Shown: positions 14,701-27,500 of the stretch, in pieces | Layout: every line of letters begins with the position of its first letter | How positions within the stretch are numbered: the first letter of the stretch is position 1 | Assembly: GCA_030141605.1 (NCBI GenBank) | Contig: JAQGDQ010000159.1 | Coordinates: 186,001-250,000, forward strand | Length of the DNA: 64,000 bases | DNA from: Tubiluchus corallicola | Lineage: Eukaryota; Priapulida; Priapulimorpha; Priapulimorphida; Tubiluchidae | Direction: 5' to 3' | Program-made: the position numbers and the translations under genes | Notes under the pieces: model-generated | Told to the model about the DNA's origin: nothing | Databases searched by the model: none | Seen by the model: only the letters and a program-made list of their open reading frames with translations

Positions 14701-15158
14701 CATTAATTTTGTATTTGTAACATACGTAAGTGTGCACACTGTTTTAAGAGCTTCTATAGTCTTATGCTGCCCTCAAATATTTCCTTTGTAATTATTTTAT
14801 TGTTTTAATATTGGCCTACTTGTATTGTAATTGTGCTTCAATGTACTCCAACATTCATCGTCGATACCCGATCTCCAATGAGCATTCCCTTTACTCTGTA
14901 ACAGGATGCGAGAGAATTTAACACAGTTTCCAGTCCATGTCACATTGACAATCTTTGCATTCCTGCAAGGATTCTTCTATTTTTCAGTCATCTCTTCTTG
15001 TTGACAAGTGTCATTGTTTACCTGTATTCTAATCTGACAACCTTTGAATGTATGCGATGCAATTTGGCGAAAACTTACGGGAAAGCGTAGTATAGTCCAG
15101 AAAAAATTAAAAGTGTTGCCCAAGCAGATACAGCTGGTATAATTTGTGTAGAAAACAT
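2788..15158 (-). CDS. ZDHHC5/8-like: Palmitoyltransferase of the ZDHHC5/8 group, about 642 aa in 11 coding exons
   Basis: Protein S-acyltransferase with four membrane segments; it transfers palmitate from CoA to cysteines of membrane proteins. Exons, 5' to 3' on the minus strand: 15158-15079, 11503-11382, 10731-10577, 9346-9162, 8587-8572 (16-nt microexon, tentative), 8504-8394, 6689-6598, 6218-6050, 5625-5521 (tentative), 5306-5154, 4434-4339, 3432-2788. Phases agree at every junction. Seen: [11 protein letters not shown] after TM2 (about residue 60); the zinc-binding cysteine-rich domain with [14 protein letters not shown]; catalytic DHHC at about 122-125; the RGRTTNEQ (TTxE) motif at about 219; the VTGKF..GYNPFS..C segment typical of ZDHHC5/8. 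The C-terminal tail is long, Ser-rich and poorly conserved, and ends in YEISV, the PDZ-binding end known in vertebrate ZDHHC5 and ZDHHC8. The start ATG at 15158 places TM1 directly after the N-terminus. Intron 1 is 3.6 kb. The two tentative exons and possible further small tail exons are the weak points. Confidence 0.9.
9840..10180. repeat. Degenerate TTCGAATTCGATT-rich repeat, possibly an old transposon remnant
   Basis: Inside the intron between the first and second zinc-domain exons of the ZDHHC gene. Two blocks (about 9848-9912 and 10088-10172) are rich in TTCGAATTCGATTC-type words in both orientations, with an AT-rich stretch between them. Such TTCGAA-rich ends are common in hAT-type miniature elements, but no clean terminal repeat or target duplication could be drawn. 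The class is uncertain. Confidence 0.3.
10334..10395. repeat. 31-bp tandem duplication
   Basis: Two adjacent, nearly identical copies of a 31-bp unit containing GAGTCTTCAAATTGCTTAC (about 10334-10364 and 10365-10395), in an intron of the ZDHHC gene. Directly visible. Confidence 0.85.
12167..12397. repeat. Pure (TAATA)n pentanucleotide microsatellite, 231 bp
   Basis: About 46 uninterrupted copies of the 5-bp unit in intron 1 of the ZDHHC gene. Because 5 and 3 are coprime and the unit forms no stop in this minus-strand frame, it opens a spurious 113-codon frame of repeated ILYYI; that frame is not a gene. Its purity suggests recent expansion and high polymorphism. Confidence 0.97.
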
Positions 15159-15563
15159 TTCAATCACTATTTTCTTTCTCAACAACAATCCATTTTTATT
15201 CGTTCAGCCCATATTTCCTAACAACACCCGGAAACCAGAAATATAAAAAAATAGTACTTCCCAAGATTTTACACTTTTGTAATAAACGAAACATATTTAA
15301 GCCGGACACCTCAGAAGATAGTGGCCGTTTGCCTTTTGTTTAGTTTTAAAACAATACGTTTTGATTAAATTGCATTTTAAAAATTTATTGCTCGGGCGGA
15401 GAAACATTTCACGGAAACGGAAGTCACTTTTAGTAATGTCTGCCTCCTTGTTGCGCGTGATTCGAACAGAAGTTTTTCTAATTTTTAGTGCGCGAGACTG
15501 AACCGCTAATTCAGAGCTTCGTAATGTGTATCAGCTTTGTTGAATTTTAAGACTGGCCTCAAG
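15159..15563. promoter_or_regulatory. Shared head-to-head upstream region of the ZDHHC and MEAK7-like genes
   Basis: The start codons of two divergent genes are only 405 bp apart, so both promoters must lie here unless an unseen upstream non-coding exon exists. No convincing TATA box was seen near either start. The segment around 15400-15540 is less AT-rich than its surroundings and contains several CpG steps (for example near 15400-15420 and 15454-15500), as expected for a TATA-less bidirectional housekeeping promoter. The transcription start sites cannot be fixed from sequence. Confidence 0.6.
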
Positions 15564-18500
15564 ATGGGTAATCAGCGTTCTCACCATAGCCAAACAAGTA
15601 AATCCAGCTTTGAAGAGAAACCTGAGTTGAGACAGAAAAATGAAATTACGAGTGCATTAAGTGCCACCTACAAGGTAAAATTAGGCAAAACACAGTTGGG
15701 CAATTTTTAGGGGAGGGGGAATTTATGAGCTTAATTTTATCTTTAGATTAGTTTACCTTTATTTCCAAATAACTATTTGAAATTAGCTGTTAATTTCAAT
15801 TTCCCAAAATTGAAGTATGAGACTGGCCGGCGCTATTACACTTTCGCACCGCCTAGCTTTTTCTAGGTTATTACTCGTTTTTAGGCTCGTACGTCATCAT
15901 TCTATTATTTTTACGTCATCAGTGAATGTTTCCGCTAATCTAATTGTAATTTAATCATATATTTAGGTATAATTACCAATAATTACGCTGTATTCACAGT
16001 TCTACACCTATACAGGGCGTATCGCCATCTTGTTTGTGTGTGTAGTCACGTGACGAATTTCGTACTAGTTTATGCATTATCAGGGCCTAGCTTAAAAGTA
16101 CGTGACACACTTTCATCTTCACCGCATTTACATAATAAAGAAAAAACCTTTACTTTTTTTATAATCTAATTCTTAATAATACTACAGTAATAAATAAAAT
16201 TAATGATAAATAACTGTAGTCGTCTAAAATAATTTCCTCGTATATGCCAGCTTGGGTCCCGTGGCTGCAACCCTAATAATCATAAATTATGCGAAGAAAC
16301 TAAAAATACATGTTAAGGGTCACATCGTCACTGCGCGAGCGCGATTGCGCATTAGTGGTGTAAACACAGTTATGCACGTGGAGCTTTTTGCGTAATGCCG
16401 GCGGTAAGTAATGTATGATTTTAATCTGGAATTATAAAGCGTAAAAAGCAATAATATTATGGGAATATGGTGTATATTACGCCTGTTGGTCTGCTTTCTG
16501 GCCTGCAGGCGTGAAAAGAACCAATAGGCCAGGAAAAGCTAGGCGGTGCGAAAGTGTAATAGCGCCGAACTGGCCTGTTAAAGTGTTGTATGTTGATGGC
16601 AATCAACAACAACAATACACGAAAACCAACAGCAACATAATATATCAGTGATTGAAAGAGCTGAATAATAAATAAAATTAGAATATTTTCTACCGACATT
16701 GCCATGACTCACAGCTAATGGAGACATTGCGCCAAGCAGAATGCAAAGTGGATACATATGGGATGTGATATTTGCTAAACAACACCAAAACACCAGCAAC
16801 TCTTTAATAAATGCTAATGCCATTAATGGACTCACCCAGTATGTTGGCTGTGTTACTTTAGCTATGTCTCCAGCCTGCTCCATGTGCTCCAGTTCTGCTT
16901 TGTTTTTATCATGCAGAGCAAATGGAATTTTTTGTCATGGCTTCACTACTGACTACTGGGTGTGATACTAGAATCCACCTTAGTTTTATGTTCTCCTGGT
17001 AGACAGCCTAATGATCCCTAATCCTTCAAACACATCTTTGAACTCCAACACGACTTTTTTTCTGTGTCCTTCTGGCTCTGCCGCAATCTGTTTACAACTT
17101 CTAGTCATGTTATTTTCATTTTGCAGCTGTTGTTTATTTAATGTGTTCAACATGGATTTTTCTGATTCCTCTTTAAAATTTCTTCATCTTTGGTAACAGT
17201 CCAGTCGCTCACAATCTTTGTTCCTAGCATAGACTGCACTTTTGCTGGCATCACAATAAACTAAAAAATATACAGCTCATCTTTATGCTGTATTTGTATA
17301 GTGCATTTTCTTTTTACAGGAATCTCACTGTAACTTCACTTGTGTGTTACATAGTATAGGTCATTTCCTTTAACAATTGTAGTCTAAAATGGTTAACTCA
17401 GTCACAGTTGCACTGGTGTCTAATTTCACGTGTCATTCATACACAGAGGCACATACACAGAGGCACAAGCCATAATCCATGCTGACCGGTATTGTGCGTC
17501 GCCCAGGCTTCAACAAAAGATTTATTTAACAGAGACAAACAACCAAACTGGTACCAGCATTGCACAATCTCTCGTGCTCCCAACGTATGTAGAAGTTATA
17601 ACTTACGTTGCTCGATAAAGAAGAAAACATGGAGATATGTTAACCATATTTCGAATTTTCAACAGCGATGCTAAATCAAATCTTGCACGTTATTTGCAAG
17701 CCAGTTATAGGGGTGATGGGCATAAGATCTCTAGATGCAACAACAAGAACTGTTGCACTTTCCAGGCAGTCAGCAACCAGAATAAGATGGATACATGTCA
17801 AGAATGCAAAAAGTCCAGATCACTTTAAAAGACAGCTTGACCAATGGTGGGCACACCATCACGCAACGCCTTTGAACCTGAGTGGACTCTACAAGCATTC
17901 CAATAATCATCAATTCAACAGAAGAAATAAGTAAAATTAATACCTGGTATAAGAAGAAAGAATTTAAGACAGGAGAAAGGGTGGTGAAGAACCTTCTGTT
18001 TGCTTTATAAGTGTGTTTTTATAACGAGTGGAAATATAGGCTTGAAAATTAGGTGACTGGATCATAGGCTTGAAACTTCTGTCACTATTCACTACAATTT
18101 TTTATTTCAGAAAAGATCACAATAAGTTTGGTTGATACAGCTTGTCCTGTTTTAAAGCACATTTGCAAAGCAAATTTACTTAATTTAGCAAGGTATTTTA
18201 CATTAAATATGTTACTGTTAAAAATTCGTGTAAATTATGGAAAGATGTATCTAATACGATTCTCTTCCCTACAGTTTACAAGTTTTTTTGCGTAGGCGCA
18301 GCTATGCAACAGTGACTTTTAATTCTGTTTTGTTGTGTTCCAGTAATCTTCACTTAGTTTTGAGATGCGTTTACAGGTTTATATGTTTATTTTACAGAAG
18401 TTGGAAGCGGCATCAGTGCAAAATAGCAGTAGTAAAAGTTGCTGCATTGCTAAAGCTGTGTTCAAGGTAATTTAATTATTTAAAAATAAATGTTTGTGAG

Positions 18501-21500
18501 ATGCTTGCACATAATTTCAGCATCTTAATCTTAACATCTGTTAGAGCTATTAGTGCTCATCAGTTGATTGTTTTCACATTCCTGTCTGAAATGAAGCTTT
18601 ACTTTATAAACTTTCAGCACTGTTAAATGTTCGAAAGCAAATCTTTTTAAACAAACTTTAGCCTAAATTAAAGTAATTTTCATTTTCATTTGTATCTTGT
18701 GTAATGTAATTTCATGTTTAGTTTCGTATGAGTCACTGTGTCAAGTGCACTGCAATATTGTAACGATAATTAGTGCGCTATATATTTTATTTTATGTAAT
18801 GTAAAGTAATGATGAGAGGCCACAGAGTTGTAGCTTATGGATCGCAGCAAATTGATTGAATGTGTTTTGTTGCACACACTTTGTTGGGTGTGATGGGCAT
18901 AATTTTTCTATCGTTCAGCAGCTGTTCTGTAGTGTTCTATGATTGGCCTAAAGTTGTAAAAATTATTATCAATATTATTTTTTTCTTTTTGTCTTTTAGT
19001 CCTATTTTAATGAACAGTTTTCACCAAGCTTCTCTGAGGCATTGTGCGAGTACTTTCAAGTGCACAATGACCAAAGCTGTGATAGGATATCTGAAGATTT
19101 ATTTGTTTCCAAAAGTCAGCATATTCTCGAACTGTCTGATTTCACTGGCTTTTATTTCAACCTTTTTTCATCTGGCAAACCTTCAATGAATTCAAACGGT
19201 ATGTATTCAGTAATGTCTGAGTTACTTGCTGTTATACACGTGTTACAAGCAGTTTAGGTTAATAATTGGTGGTTTTTAATGCCATTATAGCTAGGAAAAA
19301 TTATATGCACTATAGATTTTGGAGAGAAGTTTTTCTGTAGATCATTCGGTTTTGTAAAGGTAAGCGTATTTGATTTCATGAGTTTGTAGGTTCAGTTCGT
19401 GGGCTGTGGGCTTTTTTTGTGGTTTAGTGAGTTTAATTTTTATGACTGCAATGATAACCTGAAAATATATTAATATGTAGAGCTATGTATCTTGCTGACA
19501 TATACAAATGCCCAAGATCACATCAGAATGCACTCCAAAACAAAACTGTTTCACACATTTTAAAAGTAAACATACTGATACCTGTTCAGTAAGACTGCAG
19601 ACAAAACAAACCTGGATACAAATTTAATGACACACTTAAAAGCTTATGCAAAGACTTTATTGTGCAATGTGCATGTCCTAAATGTGATGCTACTTAGGTG
19701 TTATTAATTTCTGGTAACACTTCAAAAGCTGTTTTGATTGAAATGTTGTCATTGCCCCATGCAAGTCTCAGTGGTATAGGTGTTATCAGACCCTGCTGGC
19801 AACATTTTTCTTGGAAGCTGTCGTAATTAACCCTAACCCTAACCCCAACCCCACCCTAACTCTAATCCTAATCTGCTTCACGAACTAATTTCTTATGCGT
19901 GGGGAATTGAAAACTTTAGCCCTAAATTCTTATTTTTTTAATTTTTGTGACAAAATGCAAGTATGATACATATGAGTGAAATTGAAACCAGTTTGCAGAA
20001 TTGTTGATATAATGCTGTCATGGATAAATTAACATAGTTGTATTTTATGGTTGAAATAATTGATAACGGAAGTGTTCAAACTTTACGATTTTCACTTGTG
20101 TTTGTTAAGCAGTTATAATGACTTTGATTTCTTTAAGTAATTCTTTTACAAGAGTACTTAATTTTTGAATGAAGACTGTAAAATTTTTGAAAGGTCAGCT
20201 ACTTTCTTCATTTAATAAGACCTGAGCAGTTTTTGAATTTCATCTCCAATTACTTGTTACCACTTTTAAAGGTCCTATGACACTATTTTTTATGTCATTT
20301 TCTTTTGAAGCATAGGCGGAATTACATATTTCCTAATTTTTAAAACAGTTGTTATGCATGCTTTTATGTGTAAATATATTGCAAATTTGTAATAACAAAC
20401 ACAGTATGCGGAGCACTATGATGTTACTGTACCATTATTTAAACTGGGTGTAGGCTATATGAACAATAGGTGTGCCGAGTACTCCCGCAAATAAGGTTAA
20501 GCTGCTAGCCACTATTTCGGGTTAGATGCACAGTAAGTAAGGTAATAATTAACCTTTCTAACTAAATTTCATAAAAACTGCATTTAGTCATGGTTAGCAG
20601 TAAGACATTTCAACCCTACCAGTTTACTTCAACATAAAAATGGCACAAACGTGACCGCAGTGAGGATAGGGCATCCTTTCTTTTTGCTACAAAAAGAAGC
20701 GCCCATCTATCCTGCTAGGCATGGTGAAAAATGAAGCTTGGGCAGTTACACGTAGAATACAGGTACTCAACTGCATCAAACTTATAAGCACGTCGATCAG
20801 CAGTCAAACTTTAGACTATGAGAATATTTTTTACTTAAATATTTAAAGCTTTTTTCTCTGAAACTTCTTTTGCACATTCGAAAAAATGTAACATAGGTTT
20901 TTCCAAGTGTCTAAAAATGTAGGGAGTGCTATTTTAATGAGTTAAAAATGTTGTCTGAAAGGCATTTCTTCTTAGTTTTCTGTTTTCTTTTACTTTTGAA
21001 CCTCAGTCATTCAGTATACCCAGTCTGCATAGGCTCAAAATGTCGGTAAAGCCCAGGGAACAAAACCATTTGTCATTTCTGCCTTATTGTCTAGTTCTTT
21101 TCTCTTCGATCATATCTAAGAATCCGCTGTTATTTTGACAATTTTATATGCTGAAAAACGTAAAAACGATCACTGTTCATCAGAAGCATCATCTGAACGG
21201 GACGTCATGCAAAAGATACCTTGGCAGTGAGACATTTACAAAACAGAAGTGATCAGAAAATGAACAAGAATGCAGCGCAGGGCAAAATACCATGGTGTCA
21301 TGCTAAAACTTTTACACGTTGTACTTCGTTATTAATATTTTTTTCATCTATAAAATATAGTGCATTCAAGTAAGTGTGGACAAACCTATTATTTGAGCTT
21401 AATACTAAAATTGCAAAAAAAGGTACCCCTGTCTCTTCGTTACCGGCGTATCGCTTGATTTTGCCCCCATGTAAATACAGCAGGAGTCACACTTGCGCAG

Positions 21501-24500
21501 TGTCATTCCTAACGTGATGTCATTTCCGCTTCCCGATTTTTCGTTTTTCGCAAGATGTCTGTGCGACCCTAAATTTGAAGAGTTGCAATGCTAACCAAAC
21601 CAAAACAAGCAAGTTTATAAAAAAATAAAGCTGTTTTGTATCAGGCAAGTCAATAGTGAATTTTGACAACAAGTGTCAGTGGATCTTTAAAGGAACATAA
21701 ATGAAGTGTTGCTTTTGAGTGATGACACTAAATCAAATTGTCCTAGCCTAATCCTGATGACCTGTCTATCAAGTTTGGCATCTTGCAGCAAACAAAGTAC
21801 CGATACATTATTTGTCTAATTTAGAAATTTAAGTTTGCAAAAGTTTTGTAATGAAATAATTGTTTCAGATCTAAATAAACTGGTGAGAACTGCATTTACA
21901 GTGGACACAGGTGTAATCAATATTACAGAATCTGGAGATGCTGTAATGTCTGCAGTGGTTTGTGGACTGGTAAATGATTCAGTTATTACACTTACAAACC
22001 ATGTCTGTACATGTGCAAAAAAATGAAAGAAAAATATACAAGCATGTTCAGAGAAAAGTAATTAAAACAATTTAAGTATTTGTAGTAACTGTGTATGTTA
22101 TATATCAAGAAACTTTTATTTTGTTATCGTGCTGTTCAAATTAAAGTTCTTAGGTTGTCATTTTTATGTGTATGGTTTTTTATCTGTAACTGTTGTGGCT
22201 TTGTTGTAAACTAAATGTCCTTTGGTGTTTAAACTGTTTGTTTACTGTGTAGCTAGGTGGAAAAATGCAAATTACAGGAAGTGAGTTCAGCAACTGGGTG
22301 CATTCAAATACACCAAGATTACTTTTAGGACTTCACAAACATCTGACTGCAAAACTCCTTGGTAGCTCTATTTCTGTAAGTAGATTATAGTTAGTTATTA
22401 TTAGATACCTTCAATTTTTAACTAACTTCCATAAAATAAAGAAATGCTGTTTCGAAATGAAGTAAAATATGAACCAAAGCCATTTCTTACAGGTTGGTCA
22501 GGCAATGCAATTTGCTGATAAGCAGCTATTGAATTTGGGTGTCTTGTGGCTGTTGTCTGTTTTCTTACCAACGATTTATACTTGTGAATCGGAAAGTGCA
22601 TCTGCAGAAAAAGAGGCAAGTGGAAGAAATAACTAAAACAAATTCATGAGTTATTTCTTCTGATACATAGAAATTTTTTATAATATTTGGTCTACCTTTC
22701 GCTTAACTGATTTGTTTGTCAGTCAAAACGTTGCCAATTTTATGTATCCAATAAAACTGACTTTTCAGTTTGCTTTATTGATTTCTCTTATGATGACCGG
22801 GTGTGCAAAGCAAAAAATTTCAATGATAGGTAGAAAATAATAAAAGGTTAAGTGAATAAATAATTAATAAATGAATAAGAAAATTAGTGGAAAATTTCTA
22901 TAATGTAGTATTAAAAAAATTACTGATGACCAAATTTAGTTGTTGATTACAAACTATTCTGATGCATTTTCACAAAACTTCTTTGACTGATAGTAAAATA
23001 CATTGTGAGACTAACTGAGACTTGACAGATGTCACAATCAATAAAAAAGTATGTTCAAAACACCCTTTTTTCTCCTCAAATTGTTTTTCATATTTCTCAG
23101 TTTTTTTGGAGGAATGAGTGTGTTTTGTGATGAGCGTGTGACTTATGCGATCTTTTTTCTGTTCAGATAAAGGTCTACAGAATCCCAAAATGGTACTTGA
23201 TATATGACAGCAACGATCAAGGCCTTAGTTTGAATAGGTAATTATCAATGTGACATGTCCTTAATGTGTGTTTAATTACTAACTATGTGCTTTTTGTTAA
23301 ATGAAATTTTTTTTGTTAAATGAAAAAATTCACATCTTGGTATGAGTCATTAGATACTAGATTATGAGTTTAAGTGATTGAGTACTTGTTTGTATATACA
23401 TACATATATTTATAATTTTTTTTTCTGATGATTGAAATGTATGTCTGTGTTTCAATCTTTTTTCAGATTTGAGCATCACTGTTTCCATTACAAAGGCCCG
23501 ACTGTGATGTTGGTGTCATTAGACGATAAATCCTTAGTGTCTTTTCTTAGTGACATGGAATGGCGGTAAGTTAAGTAGCTACATAGAGAGATATAGAGAG
23601 TCCATTGTTGTAACCTTTTAGAGTCACTATTTGGAAACCTGAAATAAAACCTCTGCAAATTAATGCTATACTACAATTCTACTTATTTCCACTTTTAGTT
23701 AGTCACTAAGTAGAGCCATAAGTCTAAACAGAAAACTGTAGCCTGGCTATTGAAAAAACAGAGATAAACTGAAAATGGTCTCTCATAATACAATTATTAA
23801 AAATGTTTTTAACTTAAACTGTCGAGAACCATTCAAAGAAAAAAATAAGTGTGTGAAAATAGCATTGTAAAAAAAGCAGAGATTGTATTGAAAATGTGTG
23901 TGGTCTGCTGTAGCATTTTATGTATTGTTTGAAATTGTTTTATATTTAGTGAATTTAGTGATATATAAGCATATGCAGTTGCACTCATCTTAAGGTACAA
24001 ATAAAAAATAAAAAGTACATAACTAAACATAATTTATGCATAAGCAATGCAAAATACACTTATTAAAAGCACAATAAACAGCAACATATATTACAAATGA
24101 CGTCATACCAATGAAAACTGAAAAGATATAACACAATCCTTATCAAGCAACTGGTGTACCTATGTGTGCAAAAGAAGATCCTCATCACCAGAAGCAGTAA
24201 TATATTTGCTACTAATCAATTCCTCATAACCAGAAGCAGTAATATATTTGCTACTAATCAATTCATAAAACGTATCTGTAGTTCTGTTAAAATACAAAGA
24301 AATAACATATTGATCAGACATATATGGCATACAGAATTTCTGACTTTCTGCCGTTAGACAAACTATTTTAGAAGACATTAATTAATATTAAATCCAACAA
24401 TGACAATAAGAAGGGTATCTGAATCCGAAGTATCCTGTAGTAAAGGTGGTGAGATCAAGTCCGTACAATAACCGTTCTCCATCTTGTTGCGTGCAGTAAC

Positions 24501-27500
24501 CACGACAGTGCTTTGAGTGAGTGCACTTTATTTTAGGACTAAAATAATTACAAAGGTAAAATTCAAATTTATTAGTTTGCATAAATCTATTAACTTCTTA
24601 ATTTCTGTGAGAAAGGGTTTTGGCATTAATAAAATGGTATTACTAGAAAAAAACGTGCATACTGTATGGGTTTTAGAGAAGCAGAATTGAAATCTGTCGC
24701 ATTATAAGCTGAATAGCTGACTAGTGACTCTGTGCATTTAGCAACCAATGTTAAGCAATGCTAGCCTAGTCAGCAAATGGATGTGGGACTGCTGGTTCAA
24801 TACTTATTTAGGGTGGTTTCATCTGCCAAACCACTCATAGATATTTATATTGTTAAGGGAAGGTGTATACGTAAGAGAAGTTCCAAACGTGGCTCGGACA
24901 TCTCTGCCAAAAGAGTATCTCATCTACGATACTCAGCCACATTATGTAATACTTGCAGTTGAAGGCTAGGATTTGCAGAATATTAAAAACACCTGCATGT
25001 ACGGCGGCAGAATAATTATGAGCTATATTTGAGAAGGCAGTTGCCATATTTGTGATAGAGTGAGAGCAAGCAAGAGAGTGAGAGAGAGAGAGAGAGAGGG
25101 AGGGAGGGAGGGAGAGAGAGAGAGAGAGAGAGAGAAGCAAACAAAGAGGGACCAAAAAGAACAGAAGAATGACAGCACAACAGTCTGTGTTCTAATAAGT
25201 ACCTGACCAAAATAGAAATATTTTGGAATTAATCACCAACACAGAGCAATTAGCAAATCACAGTTTTACTAGAAGTGTAGGTGTATCAGGTTAGTATGTA
25301 ATGAAATGACACATGATCCAGGCAAATTCATTTGGACAATAGGATGAGTAACCTAAAGTTGGAAGGCTTGTTTCAGAAAAGGTGTATAAAGGGGTTATTT
25401 CTACATGAAAAAGAATATGGAGTGCCTTAAGCTTGAGTACCTGTATATGAAGCACAGAGAGTGAATGTAAGGTTAGATGTCAGGTCATTTTTAATTTCAG
25501 AAGTTATCTAAGATTGTTTGCACAGGCACATCAGAGTTCACAACTGACACTTAATTATTCTGAAAATTGAGTTTTCATTAACCAGTCTGTATTGCGTACA
25601 TTTCATTACTTGTGGTATTTCATTAATTTTGTAAACAAATATACTGATAAAATGCTTTATGCTTTACCTTCTGCATTTGCGAATGGAAACAAGTTGTCCA
25701 GGTTTCATGAGAATGTTATGTCCATTGCAAGAACGCAAACACATGAAATTGCCTGTTTGGAAAGTTAGGAAGAACGCTGGACATCTTGGTTTTGGAGCCA
25801 AATCCAAAATGTAATCGTTCAGTGCATTAAAGCTGATTGATTCCTTTTCATCGGTTAATACACGTTCTGCTGGCTCTGTAGCTTCCATAATATACTTGGC
25901 TTTCTCTCTACATAGTCAAAATTATAGAAATTATGATGAATTTGAATTATGAACTAGTCTTGGAAGATAAAATTCTGAATGAACTTGATTTCCTTTTAGG
26001 AACTCTTAATATCATCAACAGCTGCTGTTGTTGTTAATATTTATTTGCTAACATTACTGTACCAAACTAATGTCCCTTCCTGGCAGTAGTTGCTGATAAA
26101 ACATCCTTGGAGCTGTTTTGTTCACGTATCTTCACCGAAGATGTGGGGCAGTTTTTCCTATATACACAGTCTAAATATGGGTCATCTTAGACCATTTAAA
26201 AAACTTAATATTTTTCACTTCAAGAGACAGATACTAAAGTGTCATTAATTCCACTTTGTTTGTCAGCTTCATGTATTGGGCTGCATTATTTAACATACTA
26301 GGAAAACTATCCGACATTTTAAGGAGCTTATGTATACAGTATACACACTTGCCAAAGTATCTGTCTGCACAGAGAAAAATATTGTAAACTTTTATGGGCC
26401 TCTCAGCTATTTAAGAGCATGATTTTGAGACTTGGTCACTACGCCACATGTCCTCTCGCCACCTTTTATTTATAAATTAGTTCTGGATGCAAATTTCGCA
26501 TCTTGTGTCATTATAAAAATTGTGTATTCCATCATCATTGGAACTATGTTGTTGAATGAAAATGCGAATGTCTCACCAAAGTAAACTTAAAATATGCTAC
26601 TTAAAAGTTATACGTTCTGTTTTTTGAGTTATACATATAGGAAATTATCTAAAATTGTGAAAAGTGGATTATATTTTTAATTCTTGTTATGGAAAAATTG
26701 CAAAGTTGTAACTTTAAATTGTTAAAAGCAAGCAAATTTAACATTAGAATATAGAATAATATGTTTGTGGTTTCTTATGTACATCTGTTCCTTTGCCCTG
26801 CTGTTTTATGCTATATTTTAGCTGAAACTCTGAAACAGTAATATGAATGAGTGAATCGGTCTGTTTAATTGTCTGTCCATCTATCTCCACTTTTTCTCAG
26901 CTCTGGAGCAATCTAGGATGTTGATACCTTATCCAGTAGTGGGGCATGTTCGGAGCTCAGAACTTATAAATGTTTGGGGCACTCAATGCAGATTTGAATT
27001 TTTCACTATTTTTTAAAAATTAAAAATGGAACGTTAAAGTTTTAATATATTTAAACAACGAGATTGACATTTACTGTCAGGTGTTCATGTATTTGTGAAC
27101 TTACAGCATCTCGTTTTCCACACTAATGTCACATTTGCCAAATATACACCGACTAGGTATCTTGTCTATTGGTAGTAACTCTCCCTTGTCTCCCATCAGT
27201 TCTTCTATTGTAATACACCGTAGATTATAACCATTTCCCAGTGCAAATACGACAGAGATAGTGGTTACCAACAAATACTTCATGTTTTTCTATCTGTAAA
27301 ATAACAGCTGTGTTATTTTAATTTGCTAACATTCTACAAAAATAATAACAATGAGAAATAACAAGAAATGAGAAAAATAATATGTTTTTTATATTGCAGG
27401 AGTTGTACGCCTTTAAAATTAACAAGTAATAATGTCTTACTACAGAAATTGTAATTTTTAATAGGAATTGAAAAGTAAGATGTTTTATGGCTTGTGGAAA

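Noticed and set aside
17430-17934. Overlapping plus-strand frames with a DHFKRQLDQWW-like string
   Set aside because: Vaguely like the end of a LINE polyprotein, but frames are broken and no hallmark motif is visible.
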